The notes beneath the pieces are model-generated. The model saw nothing but the letters and a program-made list of their open reading frames with translations, had not been told where the DNA came from and did no database searches. Shown in pieces: positions 18,152 to 26,726 of a stretch of DNA of 64,000 bases. The stretch comes from F23-D06 sp963620035 (GTDB taxonomy: Bacteria; Bacteroidota; Bacteroidia; Bacteroidales; WCHB1-69): positions 48,223 to 112,222 of the forward strand of contig CAVEXN010000005.1 of assembly GCA_963620035.1 (NCBI GenBank), given 5' to 3'. The first letter of the stretch is position 1. The number at the start of each line of letters is the position of its first letter. Position numbers and translations under genes: made by a program.

Positions 18152-18997
18152 ATGACGATACCGGGATCTTCCTATTTCCCTTTTCTCTCCGGAGAGGAGA
18201 CCATGAACGGTTTGGCGGTCCGCATCCGACGCATTATGGATCAGTATATTGAGAAAAGCAACCTTAAATCTTTGGTTTTGGGTATTTCCGGCGGCATCGA
18301 CAGTGCTTTGTGTGCCGCCCTGCTGAAACCTGTGTGCGAAGCGCGCCAGATACCCCTGATCGGACGTTCTATTACCATTGAAACGAACCACGAGGACGAA
18401 ATCGCCCGTTCCGTCGCGGTCGGGAAGGCTTTCTGCCACGATTTCTGCCATCTTGACCTTGCAGGACCATATTCGGAAAACCGCAAAATGCTGATAGCCC
18501 TCGACGATTCCCATCTCTCCAAGATGCGTCAGGGCAACCTCAAAGCCCGTATGCGGATGTTGGTGCTGTATGACCTGGCGCAGCTTTACCACGGCATGGT
18601 GATTTCTACAGACAATTACACTGAATATCTCACGGGCTTCTGGACCCTCCATGGCGATGTGGGCGACTATGCTCCTATCCAGCATCTATGGAAAACGGAA
18701 GTTTACGCGCTTTCCACGTTCCTGCTTGCCGAAGAGAACCCACAGCAACGGTATGCACTGCAATCGTGTATCGATGCGACTCCTGTGGATGGGCTCGGTA
18801 TCAGCAAGAGCGACTGCGACCAGTTGGGTGTCCCTGACTACTTTGAGGCAGACCGGATTTTTGCACGGTTTTTCAACGGAGACGATTCCTTGCGCGACCA
18901 TACGCTCATTAAGCGATACCTTGCCTCAGAGTACAAACGGCACAACCCCGCCAACATATCACGTCGCATGCTCCTCGGCGACGAACAAAACCAATAA
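18152..18997 (+). CDS. nadE: NH3-dependent NAD+ synthetase
   Basis: A 281-residue cytoplasmic enzyme that amidates nicotinate adenine dinucleotide to NAD+. The ATP pyrophosphatase P-loop SGGIDSALCAALL is at about residues 47-59, and NYTEYLTGFWTLHGDVGDYAPI is the synthetase-specific substrate loop (quoted in part: NYTEYLTGFWTLHGD). There is no nitrilase-like glutaminase domain, so it must use ammonia. I use ATG 18152; a TTG 12 bases upstream is possible. It is first of four same-strand genes with short gaps (10, 7 and 23 bases), a likely operon. Confidence 0.94.
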   Translation: MTIPGSSYFPFLSGEETMNGLAVRIRRIMDQYIEKSNLKSLVLGISGGIDSALCAALLKPVCEARQIPLIGRSITIETNHEDEIARSVAVGKAFCHDFCHLDLAGPYSENRKMLIALDDSHLSKMRQGNLKARMRMLVLYDLAQLYHGMVISTDNYTEYLTGFWTLHGDVGDYAPIQHLWKTEVYALSTFLLAEENPQQRYALQSCIDATPVDGLGISKSDCDQLGVPDYFEADRIFARFFNGDDSLRDHTLIKRYLASEYKRHNPANISRRMLLGDEQNQ

Positions 18998-19006
18998 TAC
19001 GCGACG

Positions 19007-19861
19007 ATGTCTTCCACATTGATTATTGATGCCGGTGCCACAAAAACTGCCTTTGCGCTTGTCGATGGCAGTTCAGTCGTCTGCACTTGCAAGGGTTCAG
19101 GCATCAATCCTAACTATTGCTCCGACGAGACGATAAACGAAGTTGTATCTTCATTTACAAAACAGAACAAGGGGGCGCACGTGTCGCATGTCCATTATTA
19201 TGGTGCAGGATGTGCCTCGGCGGAGAATGCAGGACGGATAGGCTGCCTGCTGCAGGATTTTTACCCCGAGGCCGTCGTTTCCGTTTGTTCAGACCTGTTG
19301 GCGGTCTGCCGCGCCCTCAGCAACAATAGGTCTTCTGTTGTTGCTATATTGGGCACTGGCGCCGCCACTTGCCAGTTCGACGGCCGTTCTATCGTGGCGC
19401 TCGCCCCCTCGTTAGGCTATATGCTCGGCGACGAGGGCAGCGGAACCCATCTGGGCAAGCAACTTGTGACGGCCTTTATGCGGAATGAACTTCCCGCAAG
19501 TTTATCTGCCGAACTGCGCAAACAATACAACCTTTCATTCGACAAGGCTGTACGGCGCATCTACAGAGAGCCGTCACCAAACCTTTTCTTTTCCTCTTTG
19601 GCGCCGTTCGTTTCTCAACATCTCGACAATCCGTTTGTGCATCAGATGGCATCGGAGAGTTTCCGTCGGTTTTTCGCCTTGCAAAAAGTCTGCTATGAAG
19701 AGAGCGAAACGCTGCCATGGATGCTTTCCGGATCGGTGGCGTACAATTTCCGGGAGGTGGTGCAAGCGGCCGCCGAAGACGAGAATTGCCATGTCAAGAC
19801 CATCGTCGAGTCGCCGATGGAGTTGCTGATAAAGTATCATTCAAAAACCATTATGTCCTGA
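19007..19861 (+). CDS. BadF/BadG-type ATPase, N-acetylglucosamine kinase-like
   Basis: A 284-residue ASKHA-fold kinase. The phosphate-1 loop IDAGATKTAFAL is at the N-terminus, the phosphate-2 loop ILGTGAATCQFDGRS is in the middle, and LGDEGSGTHLG is the GlcNAc-kinase-like sugar/ATP segment. Small Bacteroidota proteins of this family are annotated as N-acetylglucosamine kinases, so the substrate is inferred by family only. The gene starts 10 bases after nadE and ends 7 bases before tsaE. Confidence 0.8.
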   Translation: MSSTLIIDAGATKTAFALVDGSSVVCTCKGSGINPNYCSDETINEVVSSFTKQNKGAHVSHVHYYGAGCASAENAGRIGCLLQDFYPEAVVSVCSDLLAVCRALSNNRSSVVAILGTGAATCQFDGRSIVALAPSLGYMLGDEGSGTHLGKQLVTAFMRNELPASLSAELRKQYNLSFDKAVRRIYREPSPNLFFSSLAPFVSQHLDNPFVHQMASESFRRFFALQKVCYEESETLPWMLSGSVAYNFREVVQAAAEDENCHVKTIVESPMELLIKYHSKTIMS

Positions 19862-19867
19862 AAAGCC

Positions 19868-20275
19868 ATGCAGAGTATCATTGCTGAAGAAAAAGAGTTG
19901 AAACAGGTGGCGAAGGCCGTTCTCGAAGCTTACCCGCAGGAGCGTGTCTTCGGGTTTTATGGTGAAATGGGGGCAGGCAAAACCACCCTGATCAAGGAGA
20001 TGTGTGCGTACCTTGGGGTTGATGGCATGACATCGTCACCCACATTCGCCATCGTGAATGAATATTGGACACCGAAAGAGCCCGTGTATCATTTCGACTT
20101 TTACCGGATTGACGGTCCTGATGATGCGGTTCGCATCGGCTTTGAGGAGTACGTCTATAGCGGCAACTATTGTTTCATCGAATGGACAGAGAAAGTGCAG
20201 CCGCTCTTGCCCGATGAGTATGTTCGGGTTACGATTGAACGTGTTGACGAAACAAAGCGGATAATTATTTTCTGA
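19868..20275 (+). CDS. tsaE: tRNA t6A biosynthesis ATPase TsaE
   Basis: A 135-residue P-loop ATPase of the TsaB-TsaD-TsaE complex that completes threonylcarbamoylation of A37 in ANN-decoding tRNAs. Walker A is GEMGAGKTT (32-40). The family motifs SSPTFAIVNEY and YHFDFYRI are both present, as is FIEWTEKVQPLLP near the end. The length is normal. It lies between the sugar kinase and the alanine dehydrogenase-like gene, an order that also occurs (tsaE then alanine dehydrogenase-like) in other Bacteroidota, as I recall. Confidence 0.95.
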   Translation: MQSIIAEEKELKQVAKAVLEAYPQERVFGFYGEMGAGKTTLIKEMCAYLGVDGMTSSPTFAIVNEYWTPKEPVYHFDFYRIDGPDDAVRIGFEEYVYSGNYCFIEWTEKVQPLLPDEYVRVTIERVDETKRIIIF

Positions 20276-20297
20276 AAGATGTTATCATCAGGTATCT

Positions 20298-21011
20298 ATG
20301 AGTTCTGACGGATTGATTTTGGAGGACAAGTTGCCCGGCACGCAAGAGAAGCAAGTCATTGTTGATTTTCCTGTCCGCAAATGTGCGGTCGCTTTTGTCA
20401 AGGACAAAACACCGGCGGCCGATTTTGCAATCATCACCCCGGAATCGGTCAGAACTTTGGTGGAGCATAATGTCCTCGTGCTTATGCAGCGCGGCTTTTC
20501 TGAAGGTTCACCCTATACGGATATGGAGTATGCCGATTCCGGCGTTCGCTTTGAGGATGACTTGTTTCGCCTTGCCGAGGCGGCCAAGTTGCTGGTCAAG
20601 TTCTCTCCTTTTACGGCAGAAGACATAGCCCGGCTTAAAGAGGGTCAAGTCCTATTTTCTAATTGGGTGGATGACGGTATTGATGCCGAAACGGTCAGGA
20701 TGATGAATGAAAAAGGTATCACGGCAATGGCGATGTGCAAGATCAAGGATGACAAGGGCATTTCAATCACCGAAAGGATTTTGTCGGAAACGCTTTCGCC
20801 AAAAGCGCTATGTATCGCCTTCTCGGCATTTTTGCTCCCATGGATAGAGTGTCTTGTGTTCAGCAACATGATGAAGTTCACGTTACAGAAAGAGCCTGCG
20901 CTGATGCAGAGTGTATATGCCTTTGCCGGCTATCTGTGCAGCAAGGAAATCGCCGACAGGTTACATCTCTCGTGGAAGAGTATCGTTTCCCTCTGCTGGG
21001 ATATGAATTAG
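20298..21011 (+). CDS. Alanine dehydrogenase/PNT-like protein lacking the NAD-binding domain
   Basis: A 237-residue protein that reads like the two outer parts of a Bacteroidota alanine dehydrogenase. Residues about 25-165 match the N-terminal AlaDh/PNT domain (KCAVAFVKDKTPAADFAIITPE, in part; then YTDMEYADSGVRFEDD and ITALAM-like segments). Residues about 185-237 match the C-terminal end (FSAFLLPW, then GYLCSKEIADRLHLSWKSI). The central Rossmann domain of about 150-170 residues, with its GxGxxG motif, is absent and no frameshifted remnant is visible between the halves. Typical full-length relatives are near 400 residues. The reading frame is intact and last in the nadE operon, so a non-catalytic role or slow decay are both possible. 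Confidence 0.7.
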   Translation: MSSDGLILEDKLPGTQEKQVIVDFPVRKCAVAFVKDKTPAADFAIITPESVRTLVEHNVLVLMQRGFSEGSPYTDMEYADSGVRFEDDLFRLAEAAKLLVKFSPFTAEDIARLKEGQVLFSNWVDDGIDAETVRMMNEKGITAMAMCKIKDDKGISITERILSETLSPKALCIAFSAFLLPWIECLVFSNMMKFTLQKEPALMQSVYAFAGYLCSKEIADRLHLSWKSIVSLCWDMN

Positions 21012-21042
21012 CGGCCAGTTCCCATCCGGGTCGGCGGACCGG

Positions 21043-22230
21043 CTATTTCTGCAATCGTATTTTCACGTCATTCAGCACATTCATATAGTTGATGAACGCC
21101 TGATAGGGTGACGGGTAAACGTCGAAGTTTCGTTTCACGGACTTGTGCCCGATCCATCTCGAACTCATGAAATTGAAATGGTCGGCGGCCTGAAGGCGAA
21201 GCCAGCAAAGTCTGGCGTCCTGATCGCCGGACTTGTTGTAGAGTTCTTCCAATTTGAAAAGCTGCCGGAATGCCTCCTGTTGCAGTTCGTTGCCTAACCA
21301 CTCGTTGGTGTCTTTCTCTTCTCCGGAGCATGATATGGGCCAAGGCGCATGCATCGTGGCGAGGTCAAGGTCAAGTTTACAGGCCTCTTCAGGCGTGATG
21401 AAAGTATAGTTCTCGTTTTTGGAGAGGCGTTCTATGAGTGTGCGGAAAAAGTCAAATATGCCCGTTTCTTCAGTGTGGTACTCCCCGATGGTTTCATAAT
21501 CCCAAAACAGGTTGATGAGAGGGTTGTCGCAATGGGCGTTGCTGTAGTCGAGGAAACCGATGTATTTGTCGGCGGTCAGTGGGTACTGGTTCCAGGTGGT
21601 GTCGCAGAAGCGCAGCGTGATGTCGTCGCAGAGGCGGTAGGAGCGCAGCAGCAGCCTGACATCTGTTTGGTAAGGGTTGCAGTATAGGAAGAGCGGGCTT
21701 TTCCAGCCAAGGATGTGCCGTGCGCCTTCAGTGAGTATGACGCGGTATCCCATGTCACCGAGCCATTCGCCGATCTCGTCTGAATAGATGATTTCGGTGT
21801 TGCAGAAAGATGTCGGCTTGACGGCGAAGGTCTCCTGCAGCAGTGCCTCCTGTCGTAGCACCTGTTCCACAAAAGCCTCTTTGCCGTGCAGCGAGGCAAG
21901 GCTGTGCGTGTAGGTGCTGCCTGTGATCTCAACGCTTCCTGTGGCCAACAGTTCCTTGAAACTGTCGATGACCTCCGGGCAGTAGTTCCGGAAGAGCATA
22001 ATCGAACTGCCGGAGATGCTGAAACTGAGCTTGAATTTGCCCGGGTTCTGCCGTATGAGGTCGAGCATCATCTTGTTGGCGGGCAGATAGCACCGGTCGG
22101 CAAGGCGTCGCGCCATATACTGGTTCTGGTAATTGTCGAAATAGTCGTGGTTTTGGTTTATGTCGAAAAACCGGTATGTTCTGAGCCGGTAGGGTTGGCT
22201 GATCTGGAAATGGAAGCAAATTCTATTCAT
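21043..22230 (-). CDS. Glycoside hydrolase family 57 (alpha-amylase/4-alpha-glucanotransferase type)
   Basis: A 395-residue cytoplasmic enzyme with the GH57 (beta/alpha)7 barrel. The expected start motif HFQISQPYR is at residues 7-15. The nucleophile is E146 in FCNTEIIYSDE and the acid/base is D244 in LFWDYETIGEYH. GH57 enzymes act on alpha-1,4-glucans with retention. The 5' end overlaps the preceding glycosyltransferase gene by 8 bases, indicating translational coupling, and the debranching enzyme gene is first in the same cluster. The set is the usual Bacteroidales intracellular glycogen/maltodextrin cluster. Confidence 0.93.
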   Translation of the reverse strand: MNRICFHFQISQPYRLRTYRFFDINQNHDYFDNYQNQYMARRLADRCYLPANKMMLDLIRQNPGKFKLSFSISGSSIMLFRNYCPEVIDSFKELLATGSVEITGSTYTHSLASLHGKEAFVEQVLRQEALLQETFAVKPTSFCNTEIIYSDEIGEWLGDMGYRVILTEGARHILGWKSPLFLYCNPYQTDVRLLLRSYRLCDDITLRFCDTTWNQYPLTADKYIGFLDYSNAHCDNPLINLFWDYETIGEYHTEETGIFDFFRTLIERLSKNENYTFITPEEACKLDLDLATMHAPWPISCSGEEKDTNEWLGNELQQEAFRQLFKLEELYNKSGDQDARLCWLRLQAADHFNFMSSRWIGHKSVKRNFDVYPSPYQAFINYMNVLNDVKIRLQK

Positions 22231-23506
22231 AGTGCGTCAATTTTTCATAAATTACTTTCAGTTTTTTGGCTGCGTTTTCCCATTTTAGGTTGTGGACCTC
22301 TTCAAGGCCTTTGCTGCTGAGCATGTCGGCAAGGGCGGGGTAGTGCAGTATTCCGTAGATGGCGTCGGCGGTGGCGTCGATGTCCCAGAAGTCTACCTTG
22401 ACGGCATATTGCAGAACTTCGGCCACGCCCGACTGTTTGGATATGACCACGGGGATGCCGGCCTGCATGGCCTCGAGGGGCGATATGCCGAACGGCTCCG
22501 AGATGGAGGGCATGACATACACGTCGCTCATTCCGAAGAGGGTGTCGATGTCATCGCCGCGCAGGAATCCTGTGAAGTGGAAACGGTCGGAGATGCCGAG
22601 TTCCGCCACGCGGAGGATGACGTGCTGCATCATGTCGCCGTCGCCGGCCAGCACGAAGCGCACGTCCGGGTCTTTCTCCAGCACGCGCCTCGCCGTCTCC
22701 ACGAAGTAGTCGGGCCCTTTTTGGAATGTGACCCGGCCGAAGAATGTGACAATCTTTTCTGGCACGGTCTTGCGGTGTCGGATCTGTTCGCGGTTCGGGG
22801 TTACGGCATTGTGGAGCGTATAGACTTTGTCGGAGGGGATGCCGTAGCGTTCGATGACTATGTTCCGGGTAAGGTCGCTGACGGCACATACGGCATCGGC
22901 GGCCATCATGCCATCGCGCTCGAGGTTGTAGATGTATTCGTTGCGGTTGTTCTCGCCCGAACGGTCGATTTCGGTTGCATGGATGTGTACGACTAAAGGT
23001 TTCCCGCTCACGCGCTTGGCGGCTATGCCGGCCTTGTAGGTCAGCCAGTCGTGGGCATGGATGATGTCAAAGTCCTCATTGTGCGCAATTTCGGCGGCAA
23101 TTTCCGCATAGCGGTCCACCTCTTCCATAAGGTTGCTGCCATATCCGCCGTTGAAAACGTACCTGCGCCTCTCTCCGGATGTTTCGGTGAGCATCCCGCT
23201 TTCAATCTGGTTCACGACATTGAAGTAGTCGTCCATTCCGACGTACGGTATCATCGTGGAGTTGAACTGTATAAAGGAGGTGCATTTGTCGTCGGCGAAG
23301 AAAGCAGCGTGGCGGGGGTCAACTTCAATGCTGCTGGCATTGACAATCTTGACATACCGCTCGTCTTCCATGCCTGAGGCTTTGGGCATGACAAATGTGA
23401 CTTGCACACCGTTCTGTGCCAAGCCTTTGGTGAGGCCGTAGCAGGCCGTTCCCAGACCTCCTGAAATATGTGGCGGAAATTCCCACCCGAACATCAATAT
23501 TTTCAT
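22223..23506 (-). CDS. GT4 glycosyltransferase, glycogen synthase-like
   Basis: A 427-residue GT-B fold enzyme. The N-terminus MFGWEFPPHISGGLGTACYG carries the glycine-rich donor/acceptor loop. IIHAHDWLTYKAGI is the conserved mid-domain motif, FFGRVTFQKGPDYF starts the nucleotide-sugar domain, and EPFGISPLE is the EX7E motif. Its place between GH57 and the debranching enzyme implies synthesis of an alpha-glucan, probably glycogen, from a nucleotide sugar. It differs from bacterial GlgA of family GT5 and is nearer the GT4 glycogen/maltose synthases; donor specificity is not visible. Confidence 0.9.
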   Translation of the reverse strand: MKILMFGWEFPPHISGGLGTACYGLTKGLAQNGVQVTFVMPKASGMEDERYVKIVNASSIEVDPRHAAFFADDKCTSFIQFNSTMIPYVGMDDYFNVVNQIESGMLTETSGERRRYVFNGGYGSNLMEEVDRYAEIAAEIAHNEDFDIIHAHDWLTYKAGIAAKRVSGKPLVVHIHATEIDRSGENNRNEYIYNLERDGMMAADAVCAVSDLTRNIVIERYGIPSDKVYTLHNAVTPNREQIRHRKTVPEKIVTFFGRVTFQKGPDYFVETARRVLEKDPDVRFVLAGDGDMMQHVILRVAELGISDRFHFTGFLRGDDIDTLFGMSDVYVMPSISEPFGISPLEAMQAGIPVVISKQSGVAEVLQYAVKVDFWDIDATADAIYGILHYPALADMLSSKGLEEVHNLKWENAAKKLKVIYEKLTHYE

Positions 23507-23560
23507 GTCAAATGCCTAATTTCACTGATGTATAGTTCCATGTTGTTTTCAATAAGCGTC

Positions 23561-25507
23561 TTATTTGTTGAAGTGTTCAATCCGCCATTTCATATAAAGG
23601 AGTGCGGCCACGCTCCAGGCCTGCGAGATGCAGCCGTTGGGCTTGTGCGGAGGGTCGCCGTCTGTGATTTCCGAAATGGTGGATATGCCGTAGGTTTTCA
23701 TACACCCGTCGAAGTTGTACAGCAGCCGTTGCAGTACGGGAAGCGCCGACTTGCGGTAAACCGCCAGCATGCCGTCTGTGAACGGGTAGAGCAGCCAGAT
23801 CCAGCAGGTGCCCTGATGGTAGGCGGAGTCGCGCTCGGCCTGGTTGCCCGAATAGTGCCCCTTGTAGTCGGGGTCTTTCGGGGAGAGCGAGCGGATGCCT
23901 TTGTCGGTGAGCAGTTCCTCGCAGGTGCGTTTCAGTACAAGTTGGCGTATCTTCTCGCTTATCGGGGTGTATGGCAGCGATGCCACAATCATCATGTTGG
24001 GTCGTGTCTGGAAGTTCTTGTAGTCGTTGTCCACATAGTCGGCAAGATAGCCCATGTCCTTCGACCAGAAAGTGTCTTTGAATACAGTCGGGAAGTCGTG
24101 TATGATATGTTCCCATTCTTTCACAAATCGGTTGTCTTTGGCCAGATGTGCCACCTCTATGCTGAACTTCACGGCGTTGTACCATAGCGCATTGATTTCG
24201 ACTTGGCAGCCGGTGCGCGGGGTTACAGGGCGGCCGTTGACAATGGCGTCCATCCAGGTGAGCGCCAGTCCATCGCCACCGGCATAGATGAGTCCGTTGT
24301 CGAGCCTTCGGATGTTGTTGAGCGTGCCCTGCCGGTATGCGTTGAGGATACTTTCCATAATCGTGCCGTACTCGTTCCAGATGCTGCGTTGCGTGTGGGT
24401 GTATTCGGCATAGAGCTGGAGCGTGCGGAAAAACCACAGTGGGGCATCTACAGAATTGTAGGCCGCCGTTGTGCCGTTGCCGCCGATGTTGGGAAACAGT
24501 CCGCAGTTCAACTCCTGTACCATATCGTCTATGATTTCCTTGCAGAGTGCGGGGTTGTCGAGGGCGAGTGTGAGACCGGGCAGGGCGATGAAGGTGTCGC
24601 GCCCCCATCTGCCGAACCATGGATAGCCCGCAATGATTTCCGTCTTGCCGTTCCTTTTCACGATGAACTGTTCGGCGGCATTGCGGAGGCAACTGAAATA
24701 GGAAGAACGGGCGGTGTGTTTTCCGAGCTCTTCGTTGTAAAGCCCCTCCAGGTCTGCCGGACTCGTCGGCTCCGTGCCGATGGAGACGTAAAGGGTGTTT
24801 CCTTGCAGGTCGGCGGTCAGCACTCCCGGGGCAAAAAGGTCTTCGTGTCCGTCATAACCGCGCCGGATCTCTTCGGCATACTCGATGTTGTGGAACCAGT
24901 CGGGGCAATGCTCGTACTGCGCCGGGGCGGAACTTTGCAGATAGACGGGCGTGTAACGGTCGTATAGACAGAAGCCGACTCCGTTTTCTGCACTTCTGAA
25001 GCCGGCGTTCACTTCGTTGTTGGCATGGGTGAGGCGGTGTATGCTGCGGAACGCCAGCAAAGGCTGGAACTGTATGGATGCAGACTCGAAATGGTCAAGA
25101 ATCGTGTATTTCAGTATCAGACGGTCTGCATTGTTCAGGAAGAGGATTTCTTTGGTGAAGTTGAACTTGCCGACGCGGTACAGGTAGGTGGGCACAGGGT
25201 CTGCGGTGAATTTCTGAAGGTATTTATTCCCTTTCGGGTCAATGAATCCACCTTTGTATTCGTGGATGCTGAGGTGGAAGTCCATATTGTTGATTACGAT
25301 GGTCTCGTTCAGGCAAGATACCAAGACGTGTCGCTCGTGGTCGATGTCGTCTTGCGGAACGATGAACAGTCCGTGGTATTTCCGGGTGTTCAGCCCCGCA
25401 AGCGTGGTGGTGGCAAATGACCCTGTACGGCTACAGCGCAACAGTTCGCGCTGAGTGGAATAGTTCAGGTTTACAAGGTCTGATTTGTCGAATTCTATGT
25501 AACTCAT
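23561..25507 (-). CDS. Glycogen debranching enzyme (amylo-alpha-1,6-glucosidase)
   Basis: A 648-residue protein with an N-terminal GDE_N domain (RTGSFATTTLAGLNTRKYHG at the start) and a C-terminal (alpha/alpha)6 barrel of GH133. The barrel shows WFGRWGRDTFIALPG, GLFPNIGGNG, SVDAPLWFFRTLQ and the late YHQGTCWIWLLYPF segment that forms the active site. It should cut alpha-1,6 branch points. It is first in a three-gene cluster (debrancher, GT4, GH57) with a TAnnTTTG promoter about 72 bases upstream and a perfect inverted repeat next to the expected transcription start. Confidence 0.93.
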   Translation of the reverse strand: MSYIEFDKSDLVNLNYSTQRELLRCSRTGSFATTTLAGLNTRKYHGLFIVPQDDIDHERHVLVSCLNETIVINNMDFHLSIHEYKGGFIDPKGNKYLQKFTADPVPTYLYRVGKFNFTKEILFLNNADRLILKYTILDHFESASIQFQPLLAFRSIHRLTHANNEVNAGFRSAENGVGFCLYDRYTPVYLQSSAPAQYEHCPDWFHNIEYAEEIRRGYDGHEDLFAPGVLTADLQGNTLYVSIGTEPTSPADLEGLYNEELGKHTARSSYFSCLRNAAEQFIVKRNGKTEIIAGYPWFGRWGRDTFIALPGLTLALDNPALCKEIIDDMVQELNCGLFPNIGGNGTTAAYNSVDAPLWFFRTLQLYAEYTHTQRSIWNEYGTIMESILNAYRQGTLNNIRRLDNGLIYAGGDGLALTWMDAIVNGRPVTPRTGCQVEINALWYNAVKFSIEVAHLAKDNRFVKEWEHIIHDFPTVFKDTFWSKDMGYLADYVDNDYKNFQTRPNMMIVASLPYTPISEKIRQLVLKRTCEELLTDKGIRSLSPKDPDYKGHYSGNQAERDSAYHQGTCWIWLLYPFTDGMLAVYRKSALPVLQRLLYNFDGCMKTYGISTISEITDGDPPHKPNGCISQAWSVAALLYMKWRIEHFNK

Positions 25508-25554
25508 TGTTGTGGGTTTTCAAATCATGAGGTTAAACAAGACATACGAATGTT

Positions 25555-25577
25555 CACGTCACATTCATAATGACGTG
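25555..25577. promoter_or_regulatory. Inverted repeat at the start of the debranching-enzyme transcript
   Basis: CACGTCA (25555-25561) and TGACGTG (25571-25577) are perfect 7-bp arms with a 9-base spacer. They lie just downstream of the minus-strand -7 element, across the expected transcription start, so they could be an operator or a 5' hairpin. Confidence 0.45.
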
Positions 25578-25578
25578 G

Positions 25579-25586
25579 CAAAGATA
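25579..25586 (-). promoter_or_regulatory. -7 element for the glycogen cluster
   Basis: The minus strand reads TATCTTTG, about 72 bases upstream of the debranching enzyme start. Confidence 0.6.
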
Positions 25587-25661
25587 AGAAATAAGTGGGG
25601 TGATGCGGAAAAAAAATATTGCATTATGATTACATTTTTTCCGATTCGGCGACTGTTTTTT

Positions 25662-26672
25662 TCAGTCGTTGATGCGTTGAAGCATCACTGCGGCGGCAGA
25701 GCGGGCGTCCTGTATGGTGTCGCTGAGGCTCATCGGTCGTTTGCATGAGCCTGCCACGAAAAGCCCATCGCGGGCGGTGAGGTTGTCCTCAAGGTGTGGT
25801 GACCTACTGTCGGCGAAACCGTAAAGTCCTTGGATTCCGGCACTTTTTGTCAATGTGCGGGTTCCGTCAGAGGCGCACATACCCACCATCAACACCAGCA
25901 GGTCGGTGTTCATCGTGAGGGGCAGCCCCATCAGCGTGTCTTCGGCTTTCAGCTGTATCCGGTTGTCGTAGGTCGAGGCCGCCTCGGAGATGCGCCCGCG
26001 AACGAAGTTGATGCCGTAGGTCTCTTGGGCGGTGCGGTACATCTCCTCAAAACCTTGCCCCCACATCCTGAGATCCATATAGAAGATGTAAACGTCTGTG
26101 TCGGGCAGCATGCGTTTCACTTCGATGGCCTGCTTCACGGCGGTAACGCAGCATATCTTGGAGCAGTAGTGGTTGCCCGTTTTCTCGTCGCGAGAGCCGA
26201 CGCATTGCAGGAAGGAGACTTGCTTCGGTTTTTCTCCGATGTTGTTCAGTACTTTGTTTTCTCCGATCATGCGTTCGAGTTCCAACGAGGTGATGACGCC
26301 GTTGTAGATGCCGTAGCCCAGTTCTTCTTTCAGCCGTGCATCAAAGACATCGTAACCCGTGGCCAGCAGCACATGGCGGTACGTGTGATGATGCCCTTGC
26401 CCGTCGGTGAGCCTCCACTCGCCGTTTTCAAAGTCCATGTTCACGATGGGGGTGCCGAAATGAATCTTGATGTTCGCGTTTTTGGTTTTGTCACTCAACA
26501 ATGAAACCAGTTCGGTCGCAGCCCGGAAGTCAGGAAACAGCAAAGCCTTGTCGCGCAGGTTGTCGAGACCGGTGACGGAACGCTCGAAGATGGTGACTTG
26601 GTGCTTCTGTGCCAGGACAGAAGCGGCTTCTATGCCGGCAGGTCCGGCTCCGATTACTGCGATATTTGCCAT
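25662..26672 (-). CDS. HdrA-like FAD/iron-sulfur oxidoreductase
   Basis: A 336-residue flavoprotein resembling the central part of heterodisulfide reductase subunit A. The FAD-binding GAGPAGIEAA motif is at residues 8-17 and ATGYDVFD is the second dinucleotide-fold signature. Cysteines C157, C170, C174 and C175 (QCVGSR, then YCSKICC) match the [4Fe-4S] site of HdrA. The extra ferredoxin domains that flank this core in methanogen HdrA are absent. It follows the HdrB-like gene by 54 bases. In Bacteroidota the electron donor and acceptor of such proteins are unknown; disulfide reduction or flavin-based electron transfer are inferences. Confidence 0.85.
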   Translation of the reverse strand: MANIAVIGAGPAGIEAASVLAQKHQVTIFERSVTGLDNLRDKALLFPDFRAATELVSLLSDKTKNANIKIHFGTPIVNMDFENGEWRLTDGQGHHHTYRHVLLATGYDVFDARLKEELGYGIYNGVITSLELERMIGENKVLNNIGEKPKQVSFLQCVGSRDEKTGNHYCSKICCVTAVKQAIEVKRMLPDTDVYIFYMDLRMWGQGFEEMYRTAQETYGINFVRGRISEAASTYDNRIQLKAEDTLMGLPLTMNTDLLVLMVGMCASDGTRTLTKSAGIQGLYGFADSRSPHLEDNLTARDGLFVAGSCKRPMSLSDTIQDARSAAAVMLQRIND

Positions 26673-26726
26673 TTTGCTGTTTTTATTATTTCGGGTTCTT
26701 GTTTGAGTTTTTTCTCTGGAAGGCGT

